Below are positions 18,610-28,819 of a DNA stretch of 64,000 bases, piece after piece (position 1 is the stretch's first letter; every line of letters starts with the position of its first letter). The stretch comes from Acidisarcina polymorpha. GTDB lineage: Bacteria; Acidobacteriota; Terriglobia; Terriglobales; Acidobacteriaceae. Under the pieces are notes generated by a model that saw nothing but the letters and a program-made list of their open reading frames with translations, had not been told where the DNA came from and ran no database searches. The DNA lies in NCBI RefSeq assembly GCF_003330725.1, contig NZ_CP030840.1, forward strand, positions 4,960,001 through 5,024,000, given 5' to 3'. The position numbers and the translations under genes were made by a program.

Positions 18610-20100
18610 GTGGCGAAAACGTGGTTCATAGTGAATACCATTGACGTCGAGCGTGAAAGAGCAGTCGCTGAATTCTGCTGGAGAAATGAAATCAGAGTGC
18701 TCATCATTTTGATGGCTTGGATGACTGTAAACGCCGCGGCATTGGGTGGGGAGAGCAAGAGAGACGTGTCGACCGAACGATCACTTTACGATTTGAAAGT
18801 TTCACCCAATCATCATTTCTTAATTCACCCGGACGGAACTCCGTTCTTCTATTTGGGAGACACCGCGTGGGAGCTTTTTCACCGGTTGACACTTGAGGAA
18901 TCGGAGCGCTATCTCGAAGACCGCCGAAGCAAAGATTTCAATGTGATTCAAGCGGTCGTGCTCGCGGAACCGGACGGTCTGAACGTGCCGAATGCAGACG
19001 GCGAGCGGCCCCTGATTGACAACGATCCGACAAAACCCAACGAAGCGTACTTCAACCACGTGGATGCCGTTGTGGATATGGCCGCAAAAAAGGGCCTCTA
19101 TATCGGGATGCTTCCGACGTGGGGAGACAAGGTTGTCAAAGCATGGGGCACCGGGCCGGTCATCTTCAATGCGGACAATGCGCGCGCCTATGGGCGTTAT
19201 CTCGGAAGCCGTTATCAGGATCGCTGGAACATCATTTGGACACTGGGTGGCGACCGAGATCCCGCAGGGCATGAACAGGTCTTTCGCGCAATGGCGGAAG
19301 GGCTCAGGGAAGGCGATGGGGGTCGGCATCTCATGACCTATCACCCGCCCGGGGAGCGCAGCTCTTCCGAATGGTTTGACCGCGACGATTGGCTTGACTT
19401 TAATATGGAACAGAGCGGCCACGGCCACAAGGACGGGGCCAATTACAAGATGATTGAAGCAGATTATGCGCTCACGCCTCTGAAGCCAGTGATCGACGGC
19501 GAGCCTCGTTATGAAGACCATCCCGTCGCGTGGAAGCCGGAACAATTCGGATGGTTTGATGACTACGATGTTCGCCAAGCAGCGTATTGGGCGGTCTTCG
19601 CAGGGGCGGCGGGCCACACCTACGGTTGCAACGACATCTGGCAGTTCAAGACGCCGACGCGGGAGCCGATCAGCCTCGCTCGAGGCGAATGGACCTCAAG
19701 CCTCAACCTTCGGGGGGCAGGCCAAATGAGATATTTGCGCGGGCTCTTGGAATCGAGGCCATATTTATCTAGAGTGCCTGATCAGTCGCTGTTGTCTGCT
19801 CCGCAGAGCGATGGTGCCGATCATATGCAGGCCACGCGCGGAGATGGATACGCCCTAGTCTATTTCCCCAGCGGAAAACCGGCCAGCATCGCCCTCGACG
19901 GCATCGCAAAGGGCCCGGTGCGGGCAGCCTGGTACGATCCTCGCACCGGCGCCGCTCATGAGATAGCTGTGATGGACGGCATAGGACATCGGACTTTCAC
20001 TCCGCCGGGTTTGCCCGGACGCGGAAATGACTGGGTGCTCGTTCTCGATGCTGTGGCCAAGCACTTCGGGGCTCTCGGAGAGTCCACCGCTCAGAAGTAG
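18610..20100 (+). CDS. DUF4038 glycoside hydrolase (GH140 apiosidase-like)
   Basis: A 496-residue secreted enzyme. After a signal-like stretch (VLIILMAWMTVNAAALGG) comes the DUF4038 core: HPDGTPFFYLGDTAWELF, RSKDFNVIQAVVL, NIIWTLGGDRDP and VIDGEPRYED, then HTYGCNDIWQ. The Asp in GGDRD and the Glu in DGEPRYE match the catalytic positions of GH140 apiosidase. The C-terminal domain (about 400-485) is the usual collagen-binding-like beta domain with WYDPRTGAAH. In characterised members the activity removes apiose from pectin rhamnogalacturonan II. The GTG at 18610 is used as start, but a start nearer the hydrophobic leader, such as the GTG at 18697, is possible. Confidence 0.82.
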   Translation: MAKTWFIVNTIDVERERAVAEFCWRNEIRVLIILMAWMTVNAAALGGESKRDVSTERSLYDLKVSPNHHFLIHPDGTPFFYLGDTAWELFHRLTLEESERYLEDRRSKDFNVIQAVVLAEPDGLNVPNADGERPLIDNDPTKPNEAYFNHVDAVVDMAAKKGLYIGMLPTWGDKVVKAWGTGPVIFNADNARAYGRYLGSRYQDRWNIIWTLGGDRDPAGHEQVFRAMAEGLREGDGGRHLMTYHPPGERSSSEWFDRDDWLDFNMEQSGHGHKDGANYKMIEADYALTPLKPVIDGEPRYEDHPVAWKPEQFGWFDDYDVRQAAYWAVFAGAAGHTYGCNDIWQFKTPTREPISLARGEWTSSLNLRGAGQMRYLRGLLESRPYLSRVPDQSLLSAPQSDGADHMQATRGDGYALVYFPSGKPASIALDGIAKGPVRAAWYDPRTGAAHEIAVMDGIGHRTFTPPGLPGRGNDWVLVLDAVAKHFGALGESTAQK

Positions 20101-20174
20101 GCGGGGGAATTCGTAATCCTCTGAGCTGGCGCATATGATGACGTTTAACCGTTTGATAATCAATAAAGCGGGCA

Positions 20175-21771
20175 ATGATCGTGAGTCGCTACTTGACAGC
20201 CTTGGCCGCTCTTCCGTTGTTTACATACTGTACTCTGCTCCATTCTCAATCGAATTTAGGGAAGACCCGCGATGCGGTCTACGCGAACCCTCCAATGGGT
20301 TGGTCATCCTGGAACAGTTTTTCCAACCTCATAAATTCAGATATCGTGCGGGCTTAGACGCGAGCCGTGGTCGATTCGGGTCTGGCGCATGCCGGCTACT
20401 CCTACGTCAACATCGACGAAGGCTGGTGGCTGGGGACACCCGATACGGATGGCAACATCGTCGTAGAGGCAGAGACATGGCCGGCAATCGCTCCTGGCGA
20501 AGAGGCGGGAGATATGAGCAATATCGTGCGTTATATTCATGGCCTTGGTCTAAAGGCCGGAATATACACGGACGCTGGTGAGGCGGGCTGCAGCTTCTAT
20601 GGACCTGATCTTGGGCCGCCGATACCGCATACCGGGAGTGAGGTTCACTACGCGAAGGATTTTCTCCAATTCGCGCGCTGGGGATTCGACTTTGTCAAGG
20701 TGGATTGGTGCGGTGGAGCGAAGGAGAACCTCGATCCCGCGGCGCAATACGCTGAGATCGCACATGCGATCCAAGAAGCCGAAGCTGCCACCGGTCGCAC
20801 GCTATACTTCTCCATTTGCAACTGGGGAGAGCGCAGTCCCTGGACCTGGGCACCCGGTGTGGGTGGTTTACCTGCGGACATCTGGCGGACGGGCGGAGAT
20901 ATTGTTGCGCCCGTTGTCGCCGGTACCGCAAACGGTAGCCGCAAGGCTACTTTTGCCGAGATGCTGCGCAACTTTGACAATAATCTTCATCCCGAAGCGC
21001 AACACACCGGTTTCTACAACGACGCGGACATGATGGTCATTGGCATGCCCGGGCTGAGCGAAGCGCAGAATCGTCTCCACGTCGCGCTCTTTGGGCGATT
21101 TCAAGTTCACCAATGATCTTGGGCGCCGACCTCATGACGCTTACTCCGTCCACTGTTTCCATGCTCACAAACCCTGATGTGATTGCTCTCGATCAGGACC
21201 GTCTTGGTCTGCAACCTGTTCGCGTTACAGCTGAGGGAGCGACGGTGGAAATCTGGACAAAGATCCTTTCCGACTCTGAGGACGGACACGCACGGCGCGC
21301 AATCCTGCTGCTGAATCGCAATTGCTCCGATGCACAGTCGACACTTCCCTTTGAGCGCATGGGGCTGGTGTCTGAGAGTGTATCGGTGCGAGAAATAGGG
21401 CACCCAGGAAGTTTATCGGAAACGGGCAAGTCCGGCGTCTTCAGTGTGGCCGCAAGCGAAGGCCGCCTTTTGCTGGCCGAAGGAGATAGATCTTTAACTG
21501 GATACTTCGTTCCAGCCGTCAAAGCCGATCCTGCCGGCAAGGGAGCACAGTCGCGTGTCTGGTTATTCCCGAAAAGCGGGGGAATTCGCAATTCGCGTGG
21601 GCTAGGATCGCTTACGCGAATATGGGATGCGAACTCGCGCAAGTGACCCTGCGCGTGGATGGCGACCGGCAAAGCGCAGTGGCGTTGCCGCCTACTGGAG
21701 GGTTTCTTCCCCGCGCTGTGACAATCATCGTCAAGTTCCCTCAGGGGCGTAGGACCACGAGATCAGCTTGA
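20175..21771 (+). pseudogene. broken GH27 alpha-galactosidase
   Basis: Signal-like leader, then PPMGWSSWNSF, the GH27 opening. An in-frame TAG (20355-20357) follows SDIVRA, and the same frame resumes with VVDSGLAHAGYSYVNIDEGW. Both catalytic regions survive in that frame: FVKVDWCGG (nucleophile Asp) and NDADMMVIG (acid/base region). A frameshift near 21100 breaks HVALFG from WAISSSPMILGADL, which continues in another frame to 21646. A third frame then carries ELAQVTLRVDGDRQSA, a remnant of the C-terminal beta domain, to the TGA at 21769-21771. One nonsense plus two frameshifts indicate a dead gene, unless the sequence has errors. Confidence 0.87.
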
Positions 21772-21845
21772 GCAGCGCCGACGGTCGTCTTTTGTCGATT
21801 GAATCTCTTGAGTTGCTGGCCCCTGCGCGGTGATCTCGTCCTTCC

Positions 21846-24098
21846 TCAGGGCCGAAGTTCGAACGCTCGAAATTCCCATGGATCCAGACTCAACTCCGCT
21901 TTTCCGAACCGAACCGATATTGTCCTCTGATCACATCGGTCGAATAAGATGCCGGTCTGGACCGTTTGGGGGAAAGTCATTCGTGCGGTGATCGGTTTTT
22001 CCGTGGCATTAGCGACCGTCAGTACTCGCGGCAGTGACTCGAAGATCTGCGTCCACACCTCAACGCAAGCTGTATCGAAGGCCGAAACCTGAGCGTCGCA
22101 AATCTCTGGATACATATCGAAGTACTTTCGCACCATACGCCCAAGCGGAGCGAGTTGCTCTTGGCTTTCCAGTTCGGCGAAGACACGATACCCATTCACG
22201 GCATTCCAGAGCAAGGGCTTGGCCACTGGCCATAGGGGGGCGTTCCGGCCGTGCGGCTGCATGCCCCATGCCTCAAAGGTGCGCATCTGCGGATGAAGGA
22301 ACCGCAGCAGTGGAACGGTAAAGTTCATGCGAGTCCAGGCATGGCCGTGCGAGAGGGTACCATCAATGAACTCACGGGCCATATCTCCGACGCCTTCGCA
22401 AAGCAGTATGGTGTTTGGATTGGCCTTGTCCACCTCTTCGCGCACGCGGCGCAGCACTTGCCGCAATCCCCAGTTCCAGATGTCGGGCTGCGGCGCATGA
22501 GAGTGTTTGGGATTGAAGCAGCGATGGTTGTCGGTAGCCAGCATCGAATCCATGAAAAAGCCGTCGACGCCAGTCTCGCGGACAACATCAGCGAGGGTCG
22601 TCGCGAACCAGTCCTGCCAGCCTTTCTCGGCCGGGCACATATCGAAGAAGCCCTTATAGTTTTCGGTGAGACTGCCGTCGGCGTTCATTAACGCCCAATC
22701 TCTGGCTTTGGAACGGCCGATTCGCGAACGCTTCCAGACAATCAGGCCCTCGACATAGAGCAGGATGTGGCCACCTTCGCGGTGGGCGGCCTCGACTCCG
22801 CGGCGCACCGCCTCCAGTCCGCCGAGGTTTTCCGCTGTATAGAAGTAGTCTCCGCGATTGAGCATGTTCTTCTGAGTGCCCATAATCTCTGGCTCGGAGA
22901 AGCCAGGCAGACTGAGCATGTCGCTGCCGACCTCTCGGCGCTCTCTCATGATCAATGGCAAGTCGTAAAGTCCACGGCCTGCCCGGAACAGACCGTCCGG
23001 AGACTCCTCGGCCAGGAGTGTTGTCTCGCGATACCACGAGGCTGGTGACGCTCGCATCGGGAGATGTTGTCTTCGCTCACGGAGCCATAGCGCGGCGACT
23101 TTCCATGGGCCATCATATAGATATGTGAAGACTGGACCAAGATCCACGCTGTCACCAAGCTTGATGATCGGAAGCGTGCCGTCCGATTCTGCCTTGTCGT
23201 ATTCGGCCTGGCCGCCGAAGCGCGAAGTACCGAGCAGAAGGCGGCGGTGACGCCATCCAGCGAAGGGCCCTTGGCTTCCTCGAGGCAGCTCAAGAGCGAC
23301 GTCCAGGTCGTCGACCAGCGGAAAGACATTGCCGATGACGGCGCTCCGTTGCCGGCAGCCGCCGGGGTCGGCGGCGAAGTCTGCCAGGCTGTCCTCGAGA
23401 AAGGCAAAACCGCAATCTCCGCCGTCGATCAGATATGCCGGCGTCGAAAGACCGCCTAGATAAGTTTGCGAAAAGTTCAAGTCTCCGAGCGGTCCACGTG
23501 CCGTTCCCGACAGCTCGCCGGCGACGAGCCGGTCGAGGTTAGGCCCGGAAAGCTTAATCCGCGCGAGCAGAGGGAAGTAGAAGTCCAGATCGACATCGTC
23601 GGCCCCGTTCCACGCCGCTTGGCCGCGCCACTCGATTACATCGCCTTCGACCGTGACCTCAATGCCTGACTGAAGTGGCAATGACGAGTGCTTGAAATAG
23701 GCAAGAACTCTTGATCCGCTCATTTGGATCCCGGTGATCTCGAAGCCGTCCATTCCATAAACGCCCTGATGCGGGCCGGACAGCACCACGACCGCCATAG
23801 GATTGCCAAGAGTGTCTGCGCCTGCTTGTTGAAGATACCGGTCAGCGTAGAGCAGGGGTGGACGACCGTCCCGTTGAATTTGTTTTAGGTGAAGCTGCAA
23901 TCCCTTTCTCACGAACTCAACGCGTGTCATGCTTCCGGTGAGAACGATCTCCTCGGTTGTGGCCGCATCCACGGTGCGGAGAGCGTCGGCCGATGTGTCT
24001 GCGTCCGCGATGGACGGTAAACACGCGCCAATCGCGGCGGCGGCGCCAATGCGGAGCATGGACCTGCGGCTCAGAGAGGGGTTTTGGAAAAGGTTCAT
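21846..24098 (-). CDS. Tat-exported DUF6259-like glycoside hydrolase candidate
   Basis: A 750-residue protein. The leader LSRRSMLRIGAAAAIGAC is a twin-arginine signal. Residues about 40-330 are a beta-sandwich domain; the remainder is barrel-like with ETGVDGFFMDSM, the pattern of a catalytic Asp on a barrel strand seen in GH36/GH31/GH97-type enzymes, and LLCEGVGDMAREF, a candidate second acidic residue. The C-terminal 80 residues form a small beta domain. I match it best to DUF6259 proteins, which have no firm activity. It is convergent with the broken GH27 gene and about 660 bases from the divergent propeller gene. Substrate unknown. Confidence 0.65.
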   Translation of the reverse strand: MNLFQNPSLSRRSMLRIGAAAAIGACLPSIADADTSADALRTVDAATTEEIVLTGSMTRVEFVRKGLQLHLKQIQRDGRPPLLYADRYLQQAGADTLGNPMAVVVLSGPHQGVYGMDGFEITGIQMSGSRVLAYFKHSSLPLQSGIEVTVEGDVIEWRGQAAWNGADDVDLDFYFPLLARIKLSGPNLDRLVAGELSGTARGPLGDLNFSQTYLGGLSTPAYLIDGGDCGFAFLEDSLADFAADPGGCRQRSAVIGNVFPLVDDLDVALELPRGSQGPFAGWRHRRLLLGTSRFGGQAEYDKAESDGTLPIIKLGDSVDLGPVFTYLYDGPWKVAALWLRERRQHLPMRASPASWYRETTLLAEESPDGLFRAGRGLYDLPLIMRERREVGSDMLSLPGFSEPEIMGTQKNMLNRGDYFYTAENLGGLEAVRRGVEAAHREGGHILLYVEGLIVWKRSRIGRSKARDWALMNADGSLTENYKGFFDMCPAEKGWQDWFATTLADVVRETGVDGFFMDSMLATDNHRCFNPKHSHAPQPDIWNWGLRQVLRRVREEVDKANPNTILLCEGVGDMAREFIDGTLSHGHAWTRMNFTVPLLRFLHPQMRTFEAWGMQPHGRNAPLWPVAKPLLWNAVNGYRVFAELESQEQLAPLGRMVRKYFDMYPEICDAQVSAFDTACVEVWTQIFESLPRVLTVANATEKPITARMTFPQTVQTGILFDRCDQRTISVRFGKAELSLDPWEFRAFELRP

Positions 24099-24755
24099 TT
24101 CGACCCAAGGTAGTACGCATACAACAGAGTTTCTATAAGAAGATGAATCGCTTTGTGATCAAGACGGCACATATCTGAGAAAACCTACGGCAATTATTAC
24201 AGCCGCCCCTTTGAAAAAGGGCCCGCGGGCAAGGTAAACCATCAACTTGCCCTGCGATCCTGTTCCAAGGGTCACTTCGAGGATGCTCTCATCCATTTGT
24301 GCATGTGTGTCCGTGCCGCTCACTTAGTACTAACGGCACTGCCCTCGTGCTCCGCCTTCCAAGCATAGATCGCGCACTTGTAGACTCGCTAGTTGAAAGG
24401 CTACGGTGTTGGCATCGCAACCGATGTCAGAAATGGCGCAGGGTACGGACGAGAAGTCGGCCGGTCGAGGTCGCTGCTCAGCCCGCTTCAATCTGACCCT
24501 CTCGAAACCATATCTTCAGAATGTTTGAGCACCTCGTCATAGAATGTGCAATTCACGATTGAGTAATGTTCTCGCCAGTCAGGTGCGCCGTTGGCTTAAC
24601 TATTCACAATCGAGTGCACGGCAGAGCGACGGTTATTGCGTATCTCCGAATCTGCCCGGAAGGGCTCACAGCATCTCCGCGAATCTCAATCGGGGTGATT
24701 GAGGTCGTTCAATCGCCTCTAAGAAATCCTGCAGGTTGAAGCGAAGGAGTTCCCT
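24099..24755. other. 657-base intergenic region
   Basis: Lies between divergent genes and should contain both promoters. I see no credible coding frame. It holds the direct repeat pair listed separately and a short weak hairpin (GGGCAAG/CTTGCCC near 24230-24257). Confidence 0.55.
24551..24615 (+). repeat. imperfect direct repeat pair upstream of propeller gene
   Basis: ATTCACGATTGAGT (24551-24564) recurs as ATTCACAATCGAGT (24602-24615), 12 of 14 bases identical, 51 bases apart centre to centre, 140-205 bases before the next start. This could be a pair of operator sites; no regulator can be named. Confidence 0.35.
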
Positions 24756-27700
24756 ATGCTATTTCCAAGGTTTACGACATCGGTCTATGCGCTGATCGCG
24801 GCTCTGCTTGGAGTTGGCATAACGGGTCACGGACAGGTCGTGGGTTCACCTCCATCGGCACCTGCACTCAACTACACAACCAATTGGCTCGGCAACACAC
24901 TCGGAGGTGCCAATATTAGCTCCTCGAATCAATTGGGACACATCCCCCTTGACATGCAGGGAATCTACGTCACCTCCAATGGCACCGTTTACACCAACAG
25001 CAACTGGGATGAAGGCGGTAGAGCAACTTCTATTTTCCAGAACGGGACAATCACCAGCGCCGACGCCAACGGCGGCGGCGGCCAAGCGATCGTTGTGAGT
25101 GGCAGCACGATCTATGAGTCGAACAGCTCCGGCGTCACCAACAACCCGCCCTGCGCGGCGGGGGGCTGCGGCATTCAACTGCTGAACGCGAGCACATTGG
25201 CAGCCCTCAGCACAACCATCTCCGGCGACTCGGCTGTGTCCAGCACAGGTTCGGCTGCGATTTATGGCTTGGCAATCGGCAATGGCAATCTTTACGCAGC
25301 GATCAACGACCAGAACAAGGTGGATGTAATCAGCCTCTCCAGCAACTCAGTCACGGCAACCTGGAATATTACCGCTCCAGGACTTATCGCCGTCGATAGC
25401 AGCGGCGGCGTCTGGATCAGCCACAAAACGAATACTGCGCTGCCCAACGTGAACGGGATCGTCAACGATGAATGGGGTGATTTCGGCACGGCTGTGATCG
25501 ATCACTATAACAGCAGCGGGACGCACATCAATTCGATCACGCTACCCGACAGCGGCGAAGTACGCGCTCTCTGGATCGACAGCAATAACAATCTGTATGC
25601 GGGCGATGAGAATACGGATCAAAACATCAAGATATACAACAACATTCTTAGCAGCCCGACCCTTTCGGGAACCTTCGGGACCCAGGGCGGAGTTTATACA
25701 TCCAGCACGCCGGGCGTTGTCGCTCCCGGTCGTTTCCGCTTTATCACCGGAATCGGAACCGATTCATCGGGCAATATTTACGTCAGCGATGATGACTATG
25801 GTCATGGAGTTCTCCTTTCCAGTTACACATCTAGCGGAAGTCTGAACTGGCAAGTCCAGGGGCTAGAGTTCGTTTCACTCGGAGCGGTTGATCCCAACTC
25901 GGAAACAGACTTCTATGATCCCTACCATCACTTCCACCTCAACTATTCAGACCAGAACAGCAATATTGGTACCTATTACTCGGACACCTTCGATCCGTAT
26001 CAGTACACGACCGATGTGCGGGCAACAGGCAATCCGAACATCGCCGAGGTCCAGTACATTCAAGGAAGCAGGTTCCTGCTGCTCTCGGATCAGGCTGGAG
26101 GCTATTTGCAAATCAACCGCTTCCAGTCGGGTAGCGAGATTACGGTGCCCTGTGCAGCTTTGGATTACGGCGCTTTCCAGAATCAGTACCTGGATTTCTC
26201 GGTGCAGCCAACGAATGGAGAGTTCATCTGGACGGATGCAAACGGCGACGGCATCATACAATCGAGTGAAATTGCCCAGCCGACCAGCGCCGCTGCCCTC
26301 GCGCCCGCCGGGCAATTAGAGCACCGTGACGGCAACGACTTCTGGATGGATACGAACGGCAACCTGTGGCAGGTAAATTACTACTCGCCTGATGAGGGTT
26401 CCATTCACATCCGTGAATACCTCTTCCAAGGTTTCAATTCCCATGGATGCCCTCAGTACAATTTTAACAACCTGAATATTTACACGAACTCGACAGACTT
26501 CCCGCAAATCAGCGGTGTTTCTCAAGTGGTGTACCGGCCCGGCGATAGCGAGAAGGGAACCATTTACATCGCTGGCGGCGCTCCCAGCGCGGGCGCGTTC
26601 GACCAGATCACCAGGGTTGACAACTGGAGCAGCGGTAACCGCACACCTACCTGGACCAACAACATTGTGTGGAATCCGGGTACGGCCTCCGGTTCTACCC
26701 TGATCAATCCCGTGTCCTTCAGCATAGCCGGCAATTACATCTTTGTCGACTACAACGCGGTCCACTATGTTTTGGTCTATAGCACTGTAGATGGATCCTA
26801 TGTGGGCGAGATCGATGCAGGAAGCGACGTTGGCGGCGACAGCAATATCGGCAACGACGACATGTGGCTGTCCACAACTGCCTTTGAGCGCTCCAATGGT
26901 CAGTATGTCATCACGAAGGAAGAGGACTACCAGGCCAAGAACCTTCTGTATGTCTGGACTCCTGCAGGCACTGAAAGCCAAACAGCAACCCCGGCCCTCT
27001 CTCCGGGCGGTGGAACGTACACGTCATCGCAATCAGTGACGATTTCTGATTCGACCACTGGCGCGATAATCTACTACACCACCAACGGGACTGCACCAAC
27101 CACTTCGTCCACGAAGTACACTGGCTCAATTAGTGTCACCTCCACTGAAACCGTTCAGGCGATCGCGACAGCCAGCGGTTACTCCACCAGCAACGTGGGA
27201 AATGCCACTTACACTATCTCCAGCTGCTCACCCGCGGCGATCACTCCCTATATCTGGACATCAGCCGGTGGCTGGCAGCAGATTACCAGTATTTCCGTCG
27301 CCTCCGGCACTGCGGTCGACTTAGGGCCTCAACCCACCAGTGGAGGAAGCTGGAGTTGGACCGGGCCGGGCGGATTCACGTCAACCTCGCGAGAGATCGA
27401 CAGTATTCCGCTAAGTGCCGGCACCAACACATTTGTGGCCACCTATACGAACAGTTGCGGAGCCAATAGCACCGAGACGTTTACGATTACCGTCACCGGC
27501 TCGGAAGGACCGTATGGTGGTACCGCAGCGGCAATCCCCGGTACAGTGCAGGCGTCGAATTACGACACCGGCGGCTCGGGTGTAGCCTACAACCAGACCA
27601 CGAGCGGCGGCCAAACCGGCTATCGCACGGACAACAGCGGGGCCGTTGAAGCCGACTCTGGCGACAATAACTCTCCTGCCAACGGTTATGATCTGGGTTG

Positions 27701-28532
27701 GACTGGATCCGGGCAGTGGTACAAATACACAGTCAATGTGGCCACGGCGGGAACCTACACGGTGTCCTTCAGCGTAGCCTCGCCTAGTGGTCAAACCGAT
27801 GGTTTCCATATGCAAAACTCATCGGGCACCAACCTCAGCGGCAATGTCAATGTGCCGAACACGGGCAGTTGGTATACCTGGCAGACTGTAACCGCATCTG
27901 TCACGCTTCCCGCCGGAACCCAGACGCTGGAGCTTGCCGAGGACAACTCCGGTTGGAATCTGGAGTACATGACGTTCGCGTCCAACTCCAGTGGTACCGA
28001 GGTATCTTTGAACTCGGCATTCAACATCACCGGCATTTACTCCAATGGCACAACCTTTAGCAGCAGCGGTGGCCTTGACGACGGTGGAGCAGCGTATTCC
28101 TCCAATCTTCTCGGCACGTCGTTGACCTACTCCGGAATTGTCTATGCCTTCGGAACGGCCAATCAGAATAATGCTGTACAGGGAACCGGCGCGCCGGTCG
28201 TGACCTTGACTTCAGGTAGCTACTCCACATTGAACTTCCTGGGAACCGCCAGTAGCGGAAATCAGGCTTCGCAGTTGTTCACTGTGACTTACACAGACGG
28301 CACGACAACGAACTTCACCCAGAGCATGAGCGACTGGTTTACACCGCAGAGTTATAGTGGAGAAACGACCGCTGTGGCCTGCTCTTATCGCAATCTCAGC
28401 AACGGTACCGAAGACAGCCGCACCTTCAATCTCTATCACTATTCATTTGCGCTGAACAGCGCAAAGACCGTGAAGAGCCTGACTCTGCCCAATAACAGCG
28501 ATATCTCCGTGGCGGCGGTTACGTTGAAATAA
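24756..28532 (+). CDS. secreted multidomain beta-propeller protein with carbohydrate-binding-like tail (paralogue A)
   Basis: A 1258-residue secreted protein with signal peptide (ALIAALLGVGITGHGQ) and a GAAGGAG ribosome site. Residues 35-735 are a propeller with NHL-like units (ITGIGTDSSGNIYVSDDD), the family motif DFYDPYHHF and an EF-hand-like loop DANGDGIIQSSE, closing with EEDYQAKNLLYVWTP. Then come a chitobiase-C-like domain (about 745-822, IIYYTTNGTAPTTSS), an Ig/PKD-like domain (824-915), a CBM6/35-like domain (918-1080, GYDLGWTGSGQWYKYTV) and a C-terminal beta domain (1081-1258) like those seen after some GHs. No catalytic residues can be named. Two shorter paralogues lie downstream. 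Probably binds or cleaves an extracellular glycan. Confidence 0.82.
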   Translation: MLFPRFTTSVYALIAALLGVGITGHGQVVGSPPSAPALNYTTNWLGNTLGGANISSSNQLGHIPLDMQGIYVTSNGTVYTNSNWDEGGRATSIFQNGTITSADANGGGGQAIVVSGSTIYESNSSGVTNNPPCAAGGCGIQLLNASTLAALSTTISGDSAVSSTGSAAIYGLAIGNGNLYAAINDQNKVDVISLSSNSVTATWNITAPGLIAVDSSGGVWISHKTNTALPNVNGIVNDEWGDFGTAVIDHYNSSGTHINSITLPDSGEVRALWIDSNNNLYAGDENTDQNIKIYNNILSSPTLSGTFGTQGGVYTSSTPGVVAPGRFRFITGIGTDSSGNIYVSDDDYGHGVLLSSYTSSGSLNWQVQGLEFVSLGAVDPNSETDFYDPYHHFHLNYSDQNSNIGTYYSDTFDPYQYTTDVRATGNPNIAEVQYIQGSRFLLLSDQAGGYLQINRFQSGSEITVPCAALDYGAFQNQYLDFSVQPTNGEFIWTDANGDGIIQSSEIAQPTSAAALAPAGQLEHRDGNDFWMDTNGNLWQVNYYSPDEGSIHIREYLFQGFNSHGCPQYNFNNLNIYTNSTDFPQISGVSQVVYRPGDSEKGTIYIAGGAPSAGAFDQITRVDNWSSGNRTPTWTNNIVWNPGTASGSTLINPVSFSIAGNYIFVDYNAVHYVLVYSTVDGSYVGEIDAGSDVGGDSNIGNDDMWLSTTAFERSNGQYVITKEEDYQAKNLLYVWTPAGTESQTATPALSPGGGTYTSSQSVTISDSTTGAIIYYTTNGTAPTTSSTKYTGSISVTSTETVQAIATASGYSTSNVGNATYTISSCSPAAITPYIWTSAGGWQQITSISVASGTAVDLGPQPTSGGSWSWTGPGGFTSTSREIDSIPLSAGTNTFVATYTNSCGANSTETFTITVTGSEGPYGGTAAAIPGTVQASNYDTGGSGVAYNQTTSGGQTGYRTDNSGAVEADSGDNNSPANGYDLGWTGSGQWYKYTVNVATAGTYTVSFSVASPSGQTDGFHMQNSSGTNLSGNVNVPNTGSWYTWQTVTASVTLPAGTQTLELAEDNSGWNLEYMTFASNSSGTEVSLNSAFNITGIYSNGTTFSSSGGLDDGGAAYSSNLLGTSLTYSGIVYAFGTANQNNAVQGTGAPVVTLTSGSYSTLNFLGTASSGNQASQLFTVTYTDGTTTNFTQSMSDWFTPQSYSGETTAVACSYRNLSNGTEDSRTFNLYHYSFALNSAKTVKSLTLPNNSDISVAAVTLK

Positions 28533-28590
28533 CTCCTCGCTCATTAACCCGGGTCAGAAGGGCCGCGGTTGACCAAGCAGAAGCCGAGAT

Positions 28591-28635
28591 CGGCCTATAC
28601 AAACTGACCGCACAGGCCCATCTCTTTATAGGCCG
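28591..28635 (+). terminator. possible hairpin downstream of paralogue A
   Basis: CGGCCTATA (28591-28599) pairs perfectly with TATAGGCCG (28627-28635) across a long 27-base loop, about 60 bases after the stop. There is no T tract, so it is a weak terminator candidate. Confidence 0.3.
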
Positions 28636-28819
28636 CATTTGGTCGCAGCCGGAGACTACCCAGATATGATCCATCCGGTGGGTGCATGAGGACTATGCAA
28701 TTTTCTGACTAGATATTCCAGGAAAGAAAGATATCCGGAGGCAAAGGCGTCCTCATATCAACACATCGCCTGTCTTACCACCTCAGAAGGCTATGGTTGG
28801 ACTTCGAAAGTGAGGGCCG

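Noticed and set aside
18820-19617. 265-codon minus-strand frame opposite the GH140-like gene
   Set aside because: The plus strand encodes a clear DUF4038 enzyme over the same bases.
20355-20357. In-frame TAG codons here and in the GH63-like gene as possible recoding (stop reassignment, readthrough)
   Set aside because: The same genes also have frameshifts and deletions, and many neighbouring intact genes end in TAG, so plain decay is simpler.
28591-28635. Hairpin as a riboswitch or attenuator
   Set aside because: It lies after a stop codon with a long loop and no downstream gene on that strand within 2 kb.
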